Below, one piece after another: positions 8,753-16,583 of a stretch of DNA of 64,000 bases. This DNA comes from Holophagales bacterium (lineage in GTDB: Bacteria; Acidobacteriota; Thermoanaerobaculia; UBA5066). Where the stretch lies: positions 62,001 to 126,000 of the forward strand of contig JADKBZ010000031.1 of assembly GCA_016714815.1 (NCBI GenBank), given 5' to 3'. The translations under genes were made by a program, and so were the position numbers. The notes under the pieces are model-generated. The model saw only the letters and a program-made list of their open reading frames with translations. It was not told the origin of the DNA and made no database searches. Every line of letters begins with the position of its first letter. Position 1 is the stretch's first letter.

Positions 8753-9616
8753 CTTCGCCGGGCTCGCGCCGATCTCGAGCAGGCGCCGGATCGGCCAGTC
8801 CCCTTCGGCGACCTTCTCCACGCTCCGGAGAGTGATCTTCACGTCGGGCCAGTCGCGGCTCGAGGGAACCGGGATCTCGGCGTCCTGAAGGTACCCCTTC
8901 TCCTTGTTCATCCAGAGGTACCCTTCCACGGCTCCGAGCGCGGGACCGGTGATCTTGTACTTCTTGCAGGAGATCCCGTCGTGATCGACGTCCTCCTCGA
9001 AGGCCACCGTCGCCCTGCCGGCGGAAACGAAGTAGTTCGGACTGTCGGGACCGACCTGCAGGTTCTCGGCGAGAACGCCGAAATCCGCCGACCCCTGCGC
9101 GTCCACGAGATGCCGCAGGGCCAGGGAGAGCGTCACGAAATCGAGGCTGTAGAGGTGGGCCGGCAGCTGCACGAGGGGAACGGTGAAGGTCGTCGCCCCC
9201 TGCTCCCCCCTGTAGAGAGCTGGATCCTCGACCGTCACCGACAGCGCGTCGGCCGAGAACGTGCCGGCCGCGAGCCGCTTCTTCCCGCCGTCCTTCGCCT
9301 CGGCGGCGAGCTCGAACTGACGGAGCGAGTACGTGTCCCAGTTCATCTCGGCCGTCAGGAGCTGGCCCGCCTCGACGCCCGGCGAGACGCGGAGGATCTC
9401 GACCCGCTTCCGGTCCGGGACGTAGACGAGGACGCTGCCGGTTTTCGTCCCGGCGAGGTCCGACCGGACGTAGGTATAGAGCATTCCCGGCTCGATCTTG
9501 CCGCTCTTGAACTTGAACTGCTTCGTCGAGGACGCGGGCTTCCCCTGTGCCTGGGCCGTTCCTCCGGAAAGGACGAGAACGGACGTCAACGCCACGAGAG
9601 CACTGAAATTCCTCAT
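8750..9616 (-). CDS. exported protein, unknown function
   Basis: A 288-residue protein. I chose the start at 9616 because GGAGGAGC lies 5-12 bases upstream and the next residues form a clear signal peptide (MRNFSALVALTSVLVLSGG, cleavage after AQA). An ATG 30 bases further upstream lacks these features. The mature part is rich in beta-type segments (FKFKSGKIEPGMLYTYVRSD, GSVLVYVPDRKRVEI, VEGYLWMNKEKGYLQDAEIP) and could be a lipid-handling or DUF3108-like periplasmic beta fold, but I see no signature I can name. It is monocistronic, convergent with hom and divergent from the asparaginase-like gene. Confidence 0.7.
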   Translation of the reverse strand: MRNFSALVALTSVLVLSGGTAQAQGKPASSTKQFKFKSGKIEPGMLYTYVRSDLAGTKTGSVLVYVPDRKRVEILRVSPGVEAGQLLTAEMNWDTYSLRQFELAAEAKDGGKKRLAAGTFSADALSVTVEDPALYRGEQGATTFTVPLVQLPAHLYSLDFVTLSLALRHLVDAQGSADFGVLAENLQVGPDSPNYFVSAGRATVAFEEDVDHDGISCKKYKITGPALGAVEGYLWMNKEKGYLQDAEIPVPSSRDWPDVKITLRSVEKVAEGDWPIRRLLEIGASPAK

Positions 9617-9770
9617 ACTCCGCTCCTCCAAGGCCCCCTGGCCCACCCAAACAAACCCGCATCCGCGGGATACGGGAACGTAGCGGAGAATGCCTGATCG
9701 TTCAAGAAAATACCAGAGACGGCGGGGCCGGCGGACGGCGGTCCGCCGCTATCATCCGTCGGAGGCTCTC

Positions 9771-10259
9771 ATGGCGATCAGGCTCCTCATCACCGGTGGC
9801 ACGTTCGACAAGGACTACGACGAGCTGACCGGGCGGCTCTACTTTCACGACACCCACGTCCACGAAATGCTCAAGCTGGGCCGGTGCCAGCTGGAGATCC
9901 GCGTCCGGACGGTCATGATGGTCGACAGCCTCGAGATGACCGATTCCGACCGCGAAATCATCAAGGGGGTGTGCGGCAAGTCGGACGAGGACCAGATCGT
10001 CGTCACGCACGGGACCGACACGATGGCCGAGACGGCGAGGGTTCTGGGGGAAGCCTCGATGCCGAAGACGATCGTCCTGACGGGGGCGATGATCCCGTAC
10101 GCTTTCGGCAGCTCCGACGGCCTCTTCAACCTCGGGAGCGCCCTGTCGTTCGTCCAGGTCCTCCCGCACGGCGTCTACGTCGCGATGAACGGCAAGGTCT
10201 TTCGCTGGGACGACGTCCGAAAGAACCGCGACCTCGGAGTCTTCCAGAAGCTCACCTGA
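9771..10259 (+). CDS. single-domain asparaginase-like protein
   Basis: A 162-residue protein, half the length of a normal type I/II asparaginase (about 330 residues). It matches only the N-terminal domain: LLITGGTFDKDYDE has the TGGT nucleophile region and VVTHGTDTMAETA has the second Thr-Asp pair (GTDT in the family). The linker and C-terminal domain are absent, and a proper stop follows FRWDDVRKNRDLGVFQKL. Short members ending at this point are known, so this need not be a truncation. Whether they hydrolyse asparagine is unclear. I chose the ATG at 9771 because GGAGG lies 5-9 bases upstream. The methyltransferase gene starts two bases after its stop. Confidence 0.8.
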   Translation: MAIRLLITGGTFDKDYDELTGRLYFHDTHVHEMLKLGRCQLEIRVRTVMMVDSLEMTDSDREIIKGVCGKSDEDQIVVTHGTDTMAETARVLGEASMPKTIVLTGAMIPYAFGSSDGLFNLGSALSFVQVLPHGVYVAMNGKVFRWDDVRKNRDLGVFQKLT

Positions 10260-10261
10260 CC

Positions 10262-10843
10262 GTGAGGGGGATCGAGCAGATACCGGCCCTGTACGACGCC
10301 GGCGTCGGCCTCCTCGAAGCAACCGGCCTCGGACGATGGCGCCGCTGGCTCGTGTCGGGGGCGAGGGGAATCGTCCTCGACCTCGGCTGCGGGACGGGCC
10401 GGAACCTGCCTCTCTACGGCGACGGTGTCCGGCCGATCGGCCTTGACCCGTGCCTCGAGACGTTGCAGGCCGCCCGCCGGAAGCGCCCGGGGGCTCCCCT
10501 CGTCCTCGGGGCCGCCGAACGGCTCCCCTTTCGCTCCGGTGCCTTCGAAACGGTCGTCTCCGGCCTCGTCTTCTGCTCCGTCTCGGAGCCGCCCCGCGCG
10601 TTCGCCGAGGTCCGGCGCGTCCTGGCTCCCGGCGGCACGCTTCGGATGCTCGAGCACGTCCGGGCGACGACCCGGCTTCACGCGAGCCTGCAGGACGCCG
10701 TGCAGCCCTTCTGGACCCGTCTCACGGGGGGCTGCCGGCCGAATCGCGACACGGAAGCGGCCCTCCGCGCCGCGGCGTTCCAGGTCGACGAGTCGACCCG
10801 CCGGGCCGCCGGGACGATGCGCCGCCTCGTCGCCCGCCCCTGA
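10262..10843 (+). CDS. class I SAM-dependent methyltransferase
   Basis: A 193-residue protein starting at GTG 10262, right after the preceding stop. It has the SAM-binding motif I (VLDLGCGTGRN), the acidic motif II (PIGLDPC) and a post-I block with LPFRSGAFETVVSGLVFCSV, typical of Methyltransf_11 (UbiE-like) enzymes. It ends with the APGGTLRMLEHVRA strand. The substrate cannot be read from sequence: this superfamily methylates quinone precursors, lipids and small molecules. The tight link to the asparaginase-like gene suggests cotranscription. Confidence 0.85.
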   Translation: MRGIEQIPALYDAGVGLLEATGLGRWRRWLVSGARGIVLDLGCGTGRNLPLYGDGVRPIGLDPCLETLQAARRKRPGAPLVLGAAERLPFRSGAFETVVSGLVFCSVSEPPRAFAEVRRVLAPGGTLRMLEHVRATTRLHASLQDAVQPFWTRLTGGCRPNRDTEAALRAAAFQVDESTRRAAGTMRRLVARP

Positions 10844-10946
10844 GGCCTTCGGGAATCGAAGAGGCATTCCGGCCTCCTTGGCGGTACGATGTCCGGCCGC
10901 GTCAGGCTCGGGGCGGCAAGGCGCGTCGAAGGGAGACGGATCCGTC

Positions 10947-12365
10947 ATGTTCAGCGACTTCAGCGAAGCGAAATCCTTCGTCGAGAAGCGGTCTGTCGAG
11001 ATGGTCGACATGAAATTCTGCGACCTCTGGGGCCGCTGGCACCACGTGACGATCCCTGCGTCCGGCTTCGCCCCGGTGCTCATGGAGAAGGGGGTCGCCT
11101 TCGACGGCTCGAGCGTTGGATTCAAATCCGTGAACGCGGGCGACATGGTCCTCGTCCCCGACCTCACGACGGGCTTCCTCGACCCCTTCTGGGAGGTCCC
11201 GACCCTGTCGTTCATCTGCACGACGCTCGAGGCGGACACGCGGGCGCTCTTCCCCTACGACCCGAGGTCCATCGCCCGCCGGGCCGAGGAGTTCCTCCGC
11301 GCCAGCGGCGTGGCCGACGAGAGCCACTGGGGCCCGGAGTTCGAGTTCTACGTCTTCGACGGCGTCTCGTACGAGAACGGCATGAACGTCGCTTCGTACC
11401 GCGTCCAGTCGGCCGAGGCCGACTGGAACTCGCACGAGCTCGGGAGCGGCCACACCATTCCGAAGCACGGCGGGTACCACGCGATCCCCCCGCAGGACCA
11501 GCTCTTCAACTTCCGGTCCCGCGTCTGCAAGCTCCTGTCGCAGATGGGCGTCGAGGTGAAGTACCACCACCACGAGGTGGGCGGCCCCGGCCAATGCGAG
11601 ATCGAGATCCCGATCTTTCCGATGATGAAGGCGGCCGACGCCGTCATGATCGTCAAGTACGTCACGCGGATGACCGCGAGCCAGCTCGGCCTGACGGCGA
11701 CGTTCATGCCGAAGCCGCTCTACGGCGAGGCGGGCTCCGGGATGCACTTCCACCAGCGCCTCGTGAAGGGGGGGAAGAACCTCTTCTACGACGCGGCGGG
11801 CTACGGCGCCTCGAGCGTGGAAGAGCGCGCCTACATCGCCGGCCTCCTCCAGCACGGCGGGGCCGTAATGGCTTTCACGAACCCCTCGACGAACTCCTAC
11901 CGCCGCCTCATCCCGGGATACGAGGCGCCCATCAGCGCCGTCTTCTCACTCGGCAACCGGAGCGCGGCCATCCGGATCCCCAAGTACGCCAACCGCCCCG
12001 ACAATGCTCGCTTCGAATTCCGTCCGCCCGACGCGACGTCGAACCCCTACCTCGCCATCGCGGCCCAGCTCCTCGCCGGGATCGACGGCGTGAGGAAAAG
12101 CCTAGACCCGACGGCGCTCGGCTTCGGCCCCGTCGACGACGACATCTTCACCTGGGATGCCGAGCGCCGCGCGACGATCAAGGCTCTCCCCACGTCGCTC
12201 GACAGCGCCATGGAGGCGCTCGACGCGGATCGCGCCTTCCTCCTGGAGGGCGGGGTGTTCAACGACGACCTGATCGAACGCTGGACGAAGAAGAAGCGCG
12301 CCGAAGAGCGCGAGGTCCGCAACCGCCCCCACCCCTACGAGATAGAGCTCTACTACGGCCTCTGA
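10947..12365 (+). CDS. glnA: glutamine synthetase, type I
   Basis: A 472-residue protein, the normal GSI length, which makes glutamine from glutamate, ammonia and ATP. It has the beta-grasp N-terminal domain with AFDGSSVGF, the catalytic core GPEFEFYVFD, the metal-binding block GGPGQCEIEI, the ATP/glutamate block GSGMHFHQRL, the flap/Arg block NRSAAIRIPKYANRP with FEFRPPDATSNPYLA, and the C-terminal PHPYEIELYYGL. The adenylylation tyrosine of enterobacterial GSI (in NLYDLP) aligns with Phe in DDDIFTWDAE, so regulation by GlnE looks unlikely. The start is ATG 10947, just after a GGGAGACGGA stretch. The 3' end overlaps the convergent regulator gene by 13 bases. Confidence 0.96.
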   Translation: MFSDFSEAKSFVEKRSVEMVDMKFCDLWGRWHHVTIPASGFAPVLMEKGVAFDGSSVGFKSVNAGDMVLVPDLTTGFLDPFWEVPTLSFICTTLEADTRALFPYDPRSIARRAEEFLRASGVADESHWGPEFEFYVFDGVSYENGMNVASYRVQSAEADWNSHELGSGHTIPKHGGYHAIPPQDQLFNFRSRVCKLLSQMGVEVKYHHHEVGGPGQCEIEIPIFPMMKAADAVMIVKYVTRMTASQLGLTATFMPKPLYGEAGSGMHFHQRLVKGGKNLFYDAAGYGASSVEERAYIAGLLQHGGAVMAFTNPSTNSYRRLIPGYEAPISAVFSLGNRSAAIRIPKYANRPDNARFEFRPPDATSNPYLAIAAQLLAGIDGVRKSLDPTALGFGPVDDDIFTWDAERRATIKALPTSLDSAMEALDADRAFLLEGGVFNDDLIERWTKKKRAEEREVRNRPHPYEIELYYGL

Positions 12366-13843
12366 GCCGCGGTGGCGCCTCCGTCGTCCCGGCGGATTCC
12401 GAGGAACGAGAGGAGCCGGAGAGGGAGACCCGATCCGGGGTCCCGCGCGGCGAGCGTCCGTCCCAGCTTCCTCACGGCCTCCTCGAGACCCGCGACGTCG
12501 CGGCCGTGGAGGCGGAGGCGGAGGAGCGACTTCACCCGCGCGAGGAGCTCGAGCCGGTCGACGGGGTTGGCGAGGACGTCGTCGGCCCCGGCCCGGACGG
12601 CGCGCCGGTGGGCGGCGAGATCCACGACGCTCGTGGCGACCACGATCGGGATCTCCCCCGTCGCGGGAGCGGCGCGCAGGCCGGCACAGACCCCGAGCCA
12701 ATCCCCGTCCGACAGGTCGAGGACGACGAGGTCCGGGTCGGTCTCACGGGCGACCGAAACCACCGCAGCCGCCTGCTCGACCAGCGCGACCTGATGGCCT
12801 GCGGTCTGCAGGATCTCCGCGAGCACCTCGCGATTCGCCCTCCGGTCCGCCGCGACGAGGATCCGGCCCCGGGGAACGAGAGAGGTCACAGGCACGACGT
12901 CTTTCCAGTCCGGCGTCGCACCGGAAGGGCGCACAGGGAGCGTGGCGTCGTTGGCGAGGAGCGCTTCGACGGCCTCGATCCGGAAGGCGCCCGCGCCGGC
13001 GTCGCTTCGGAGCCGGGAGGACGCCTGCTCCACGCTCCACCCCGCGAGGAGGAGCCCGTCGAACCGGTTCGCGACGGCCACGACCTCTGGAGCCGCAGGG
13101 CCCCCCTTCTCCAGATTCTCGTGGTGGAGCGCAACGACCTCTCGCACGCCGGCCCAGCCGGGGATGCCGGAAAGGAGCCCGGCGCCGAGGGCGGGGTGCT
13201 CCGAAAGCCGTGTCGCTGAGGCCTCGTCGCCCGCCGCCGCAGCGGCGCGCAGGTCCCGTGGAAGGAACGCCTCTCCCACGTCGTGGAGGAGCGCTCCGCG
13301 GCCGATCGACTCCAGCTCGGCGTCCGGAATGCGGAGCGACCGCGCGAGGCGCACCGCCATCGTGGCCACCCGCGCTCCGTGACCGGACCGGAGCGACTCT
13401 CTCCCCTCGACGTACGCCGCCGCCGCCGTGAGAAGCGTCTCCGCCTCCTCGATCCGCCGTCGATACCGGCCGATGCGGGTCAGGGCGCGTACGCGGGAGA
13501 CGAGCTCCCACGGGTCGATCGGCTTGTTCAGGAAGTCGTCCGCGCCGACGTTCAGTCCGAGGATCTTGTCCGTCACCTCCGACAGGGCGGTGAGCATCGC
13601 GACCGGGATCCGGGCCGTCCCGCGGTTCGACTTGAGAGCCCGGCAGACGGAGAAACCGTCCATCCCGGGCATCATCACGTCGAGGAGGACGCAGTCGGGC
13701 TGTCCCTCCTCCACCGCCCTGAGCGCCGCGAGGCCGTCCGGGGCCGTCGCGACGACGAACCCCTCCTCCGCCAGGACCTCCTCGATCAGGTCGAGGTTCT
13801 CGGGCTGATCGTCGACGACGAGGACGCGGTCTGCCGCGCTCAC
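12353..13843 (-). CDS. response regulator with REC - degenerate HD-GYP - REC architecture
   Basis: A 496-residue protein starting at GTG 13843, overlapping the previous stop as GTGA. Residues 1-125 form a receiver domain with phosphoacceptor Asp55 (CVLLDVMMPG) and a Lys in FLNKP. Residues about 130-285 form an HD-type phosphohydrolase domain: His155, HD at 187-188, His216, HH at 240-241 and Asp262. The GYP signature normally following HHE is replaced by HHENLEKGG, so cyclic-di-GMP hydrolysis is uncertain. Residues about 300-415 form a second receiver-like domain (LVVLDLSDGD). It probably takes phosphoryl groups from the hybrid kinase two genes upstream. Confidence 0.85.
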   Translation of the reverse strand: MSAADRVLVVDDQPENLDLIEEVLAEEGFVVATAPDGLAALRAVEEGQPDCVLLDVMMPGMDGFSVCRALKSNRGTARIPVAMLTALSEVTDKILGLNVGADDFLNKPIDPWELVSRVRALTRIGRYRRRIEEAETLLTAAAAYVEGRESLRSGHGARVATMAVRLARSLRIPDAELESIGRGALLHDVGEAFLPRDLRAAAAAGDEASATRLSEHPALGAGLLSGIPGWAGVREVVALHHENLEKGGPAAPEVVAVANRFDGLLLAGWSVEQASSRLRSDAGAGAFRIEAVEALLANDATLPVRPSGATPDWKDVVPVTSLVPRGRILVAADRRANREVLAEILQTAGHQVALVEQAAAVVSVARETDPDLVVLDLSDGDWLGVCAGLRAAPATGEIPIVVATSVVDLAAHRRAVRAGADDVLANPVDRLELLARVKSLLRLRLHGRDVAGLEEAVRKLGRTLAARDPGSGLPLRLLSFLGIRRDDGGATAAQRP

Positions 13844-14235
13844 CGGTTGCCTCGCTGCCGGTCGAGGAATGCCCATACGGAATCGGCGAAGGTCGACACG
13901 TCGAGGGGCTTGGAAATGTAGCCGGAGAGCCCTGCTTCGAGGATCCGCTCCCGGTCTCCCCGCATGGCGAGCGCCGTCACCGCGACGACGGGAACGCTCT
14001 CCCACCCGGGGCGCGACCGGAGCTCGCGTGCGAGCTCGAGCCCGTCGACTCCCGGCAGGTTGACGTCCATCAGGACGATGTCCGGCCGCTCCCGGCCTGC
14101 GGCGGCGCGCGCCTGGGGCCCGTCCCGGGCGAGGATCACCCGGAAACCTCCGTCGGCGAGCAGGTACTCGGCGAGCTCGAGGTTCAGCTCGTTGTCCTCC
14201 ACGAGGAGGACGACGGGATCCGGAGCCCCGCTCAC
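13840..14235 (-). CDS. single-domain response regulator (CheY-like)
   Basis: A 131-residue receiver domain starting at GTG 14235, overlapping the kinase stop as GTGA. It has the acidic pair in VEDNELN, phosphoacceptor Asp57 (DIVLMDVNLPG), the switch Thr in VVAVTALA and the conserved Lys in GYISKPLD. With no output domain it probably acts as a phosphorelay shuttle or by protein-protein contact between the hybrid kinase and the REC-HD-REC protein, whose gene starts within its stop codon. Confidence 0.92.
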   Translation of the reverse strand: MSGAPDPVVLLVEDNELNLELAEYLLADGGFRVILARDGPQARAAAGRERPDIVLMDVNLPGVDGLELARELRSRPGWESVPVVAVTALAMRGDRERILEAGLSGYISKPLDVSTFADSVWAFLDRQRGNR

Positions 14236-16475
14236 GGAGCCGTTCCGTCCTTCCGAAGCCGGACCGCGGCCGAGAGAGCGACCTGGAGCCTCCTTCGGGT
14301 TTCGGCAGGATCCCCCTTCGGCACCAGGTCCCGGATGCGGCCCGCGAGCCGGGCGCGATCCTCGGGAGTCACTTCCCGCGCCGTCAGGACGACGACCGGG
14401 ATCTCCGCGGTGGCAGGGTCCGTCGCCAGTCTCTCCGCCACCTCGAAACCGTCCATGCCGTCCATCGCCAGGTCCAGGACGACCAGCGCTGGCCGCATCG
14501 CGCGGGCCCTTTCGAGCGCCTCGGATCCCGTCGTGGCGTGGCAGGTCTCCCAGCCGTCGCGCCGAAGCATCTCTCCGAGCAGCTCGTGGACCGCCGGGTC
14601 GTCGTCCACGACGAGGACCGGGGCGTCGCCGCGCAGCGCGCCCGGCAGGAGCGACGAGAGCCGCGCCAGGAGCTGGTCCCTGTCGACCGGCTTCAGCAGG
14701 TAGTCCGCGGCGCCGAGCGCCACGCCGAGCTCGCGGCTCTCGGTCATCGACACCACGACGACCGGGATCGACGCCGTCTCCGGGTCGGCTTTCAGCGCCT
14801 TGAGGACCTCCCATCCATCGAGCCCCGGAAGCAGGATGTCGAGCGTGATCGCGTCGGGGTGCAGCGCCTTGCCGAGCATCACGGCCTCTTCCCCCGTACG
14901 GGCCCGCAGCGGCAGCCAGCCGGCGTCCCGGAGCACCGCGGCGAGGGCCTCGAAGGCGGCGCCCTCGTCCTCGACGACGAGCACCCTGGGCTTCGGGCCG
15001 GGCCGGAGCGGTTCCGGCGACGCCACGGCCTCCGCCGGGCGGACGGCCTCCACCGCCGCCCCCTCACCCGACCACACCCTCGGGAGGACGACGACGAACG
15101 TGCTCCCCTCCCCGGGAGCGCTCCGCACCGAGACCGCCCCCCGGTGCAGCGCGACGAGCTTGCGGACGAGAGCGAGTCCGAGGCCCGTGCCGTCGAAACG
15201 GCGCGTCGCTTCGCCGTCGATCTGCCGGAACTCGCCGAAGATCGCCTCCTGGTGCTCGGGCGCGATCCCGATGCCGCGGTCTTCGACGGAGATCTCGATC
15301 GAGGAGACACCGAGGAGCGAGCTGGCGGACGGCAGGCTCCGGGCGGCGACGGTCACCGCGGCTCCCTCCGGCGAGAACTTCACGGCGTTGGAGAGGAGGT
15401 TGTAGAGCACCTGCCGGAGCTTGACCGGGTCGGCCTCCAGCGGTGGAAGGTCCGGGGGGACGCGGACCTCGAGCGAGATCGACGTCCTGGCCGCCATCCC
15501 TCTCACGACGTGGCAGACCCCCTCCACGACGCTCAGGAGCGGCAGCGGCTCGGGCCGGAGCTCCATCCGTCCGGCTTCGATCTTCGAGAGGTCGAGGATG
15601 TCGTTGATGATCTTGAGGAGGTGGTGTCCGGAAGTGGCGATGTGCTCCAGAAAGCGGGCCTGCTTCGGCTCGATCTTCCCTTCGAGGCGGCTGCGGAGGA
15701 TCTCGGCGAAGCCGATGATGGAGTTGAGCGGCGTGCGGAGCTCGTGACTCATGTTCGCGAGGAACTGCGACTTCAGCCGGTCGGCCTCCCGCACGCGATT
15801 CGCGGCCTCGCCCAGCTCTTCCGAGGCGGAGTCGAGCGAGGCCGCGAGCCGCCGCAGCTCCTCGACCTTGCGGCTCTCCTCGTCCCGGAGCTTCCGGATG
15901 AGGGCCCGCTTGTCCTGGAGCTGGGTGACGCCGACGAGGAAGGCGCCCGCCGCCCCGCCCAGGAAAACCATCCGCGTGAGAGCGTCCGCCAGCGGGGCCC
16001 CCAGGCCCCGGATGTCGCCCGTCGCCACGAGAGTCGCCAGGTAGAGGCCCGCCGAGAAGAGCGCCGCGGCGGCCGTTCCCTTCCGGCCCATCGTGAACGC
16101 CGCCGGCGCGACGGCGGCGAGGTACCAGAGGTACCAGGGGCTCGTGAGGCCTCCGCTCAGCGCGACCCCGCCCGAGATCAGGAGCGGGTCGAGGATGAGC
16201 CCGAACGGTACCGGGTCGAAGGACCGTCCCCGGGCGGCAGCCCTCCGGACGAGCGCCGACAGGACGATCGCCGAGCCGATCCCCGACACCGCCAGGAAGG
16301 CTCCGGCGCCCGGCTCGGCGTGAAGCGTCCCGGCGAGGATCGAGAGGAGCCCGACGCCGGCCGCCATCGCATAGGCAAGGGCTCGATTCCGCTGGAAGGC
16401 GAGCCGGAAGCGAACCGCTTTCGCGGGAGCTTCGGCTTCGGCCGCGCTGGCCGTTGGCAGGAACGAGTCCCCCAT
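14232..16475 (-). CDS. membrane hybrid histidine kinase with two receiver domains
   Basis: A 747-residue protein. About six hydrophobic segments lie between residues 32 and 182 and could form a MASE-like membrane sensor. A short coiled coil (185-235) follows. The HisKA domain has phosphoacceptor His244 in NMSHELRTPLNSIIGFAEIL, and the HATPase_c domain has LLSNAVKFSPEG, DRGIGIAPE and FDGTGLGLALVRKL. Two receiver domains follow at about 507-620 (AITLDILLPGLDG, LLKPVD) and 628-742 (LVVLDLAMDGMDG). The second receiver ends in DLVPKG instead of a clear KP motif. The signal sensed is unknown. It is the first gene of a three-gene signalling operon joined by GTGA overlaps. Confidence 0.93.
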   Translation of the reverse strand: MGDSFLPTASAAEAEAPAKAVRFRLAFQRNRALAYAMAAGVGLLSILAGTLHAEPGAGAFLAVSGIGSAIVLSALVRRAAARGRSFDPVPFGLILDPLLISGGVALSGGLTSPWYLWYLAAVAPAAFTMGRKGTAAAALFSAGLYLATLVATGDIRGLGAPLADALTRMVFLGGAAGAFLVGVTQLQDKRALIRKLRDEESRKVEELRRLAASLDSASEELGEAANRVREADRLKSQFLANMSHELRTPLNSIIGFAEILRSRLEGKIEPKQARFLEHIATSGHHLLKIINDILDLSKIEAGRMELRPEPLPLLSVVEGVCHVVRGMAARTSISLEVRVPPDLPPLEADPVKLRQVLYNLLSNAVKFSPEGAAVTVAARSLPSASSLLGVSSIEISVEDRGIGIAPEHQEAIFGEFRQIDGEATRRFDGTGLGLALVRKLVALHRGAVSVRSAPGEGSTFVVVLPRVWSGEGAAVEAVRPAEAVASPEPLRPGPKPRVLVVEDEGAAFEALAAVLRDAGWLPLRARTGEEAVMLGKALHPDAITLDILLPGLDGWEVLKALKADPETASIPVVVVSMTESRELGVALGAADYLLKPVDRDQLLARLSSLLPGALRGDAPVLVVDDDPAVHELLGEMLRRDGWETCHATTGSEALERARAMRPALVVLDLAMDGMDGFEVAERLATDPATAEIPVVVLTAREVTPEDRARLAGRIRDLVPKGDPAETRRRLQVALSAAVRLRKDGTAP

Positions 16476-16556
16476 CGAGCCCCCCCGACGGCTCCCCCGC
16501 CCGGCGGGTTGCCGCGTCTCCCCGCTGACCCGGAACGTCTCGATGATATCCGAGCC

Positions 16557-16576
16557 TCCGGTCCGCCGGGACCGGA
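16557..16576 (-). terminator. 8-bp hairpin downstream of the acyl-CoA synthetase gene
   Basis: TCCGGTCC, a GCCG loop, then GGACCGGA, all perfect, beginning 8 bases past the stop of the minus-strand gene that ends at 16584 and about 80 bases before the histidine kinase start. There is no T-tract. It probably separates the two transcription units. Confidence 0.45.
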
Positions 16577-16583
16577 CGAAGCC

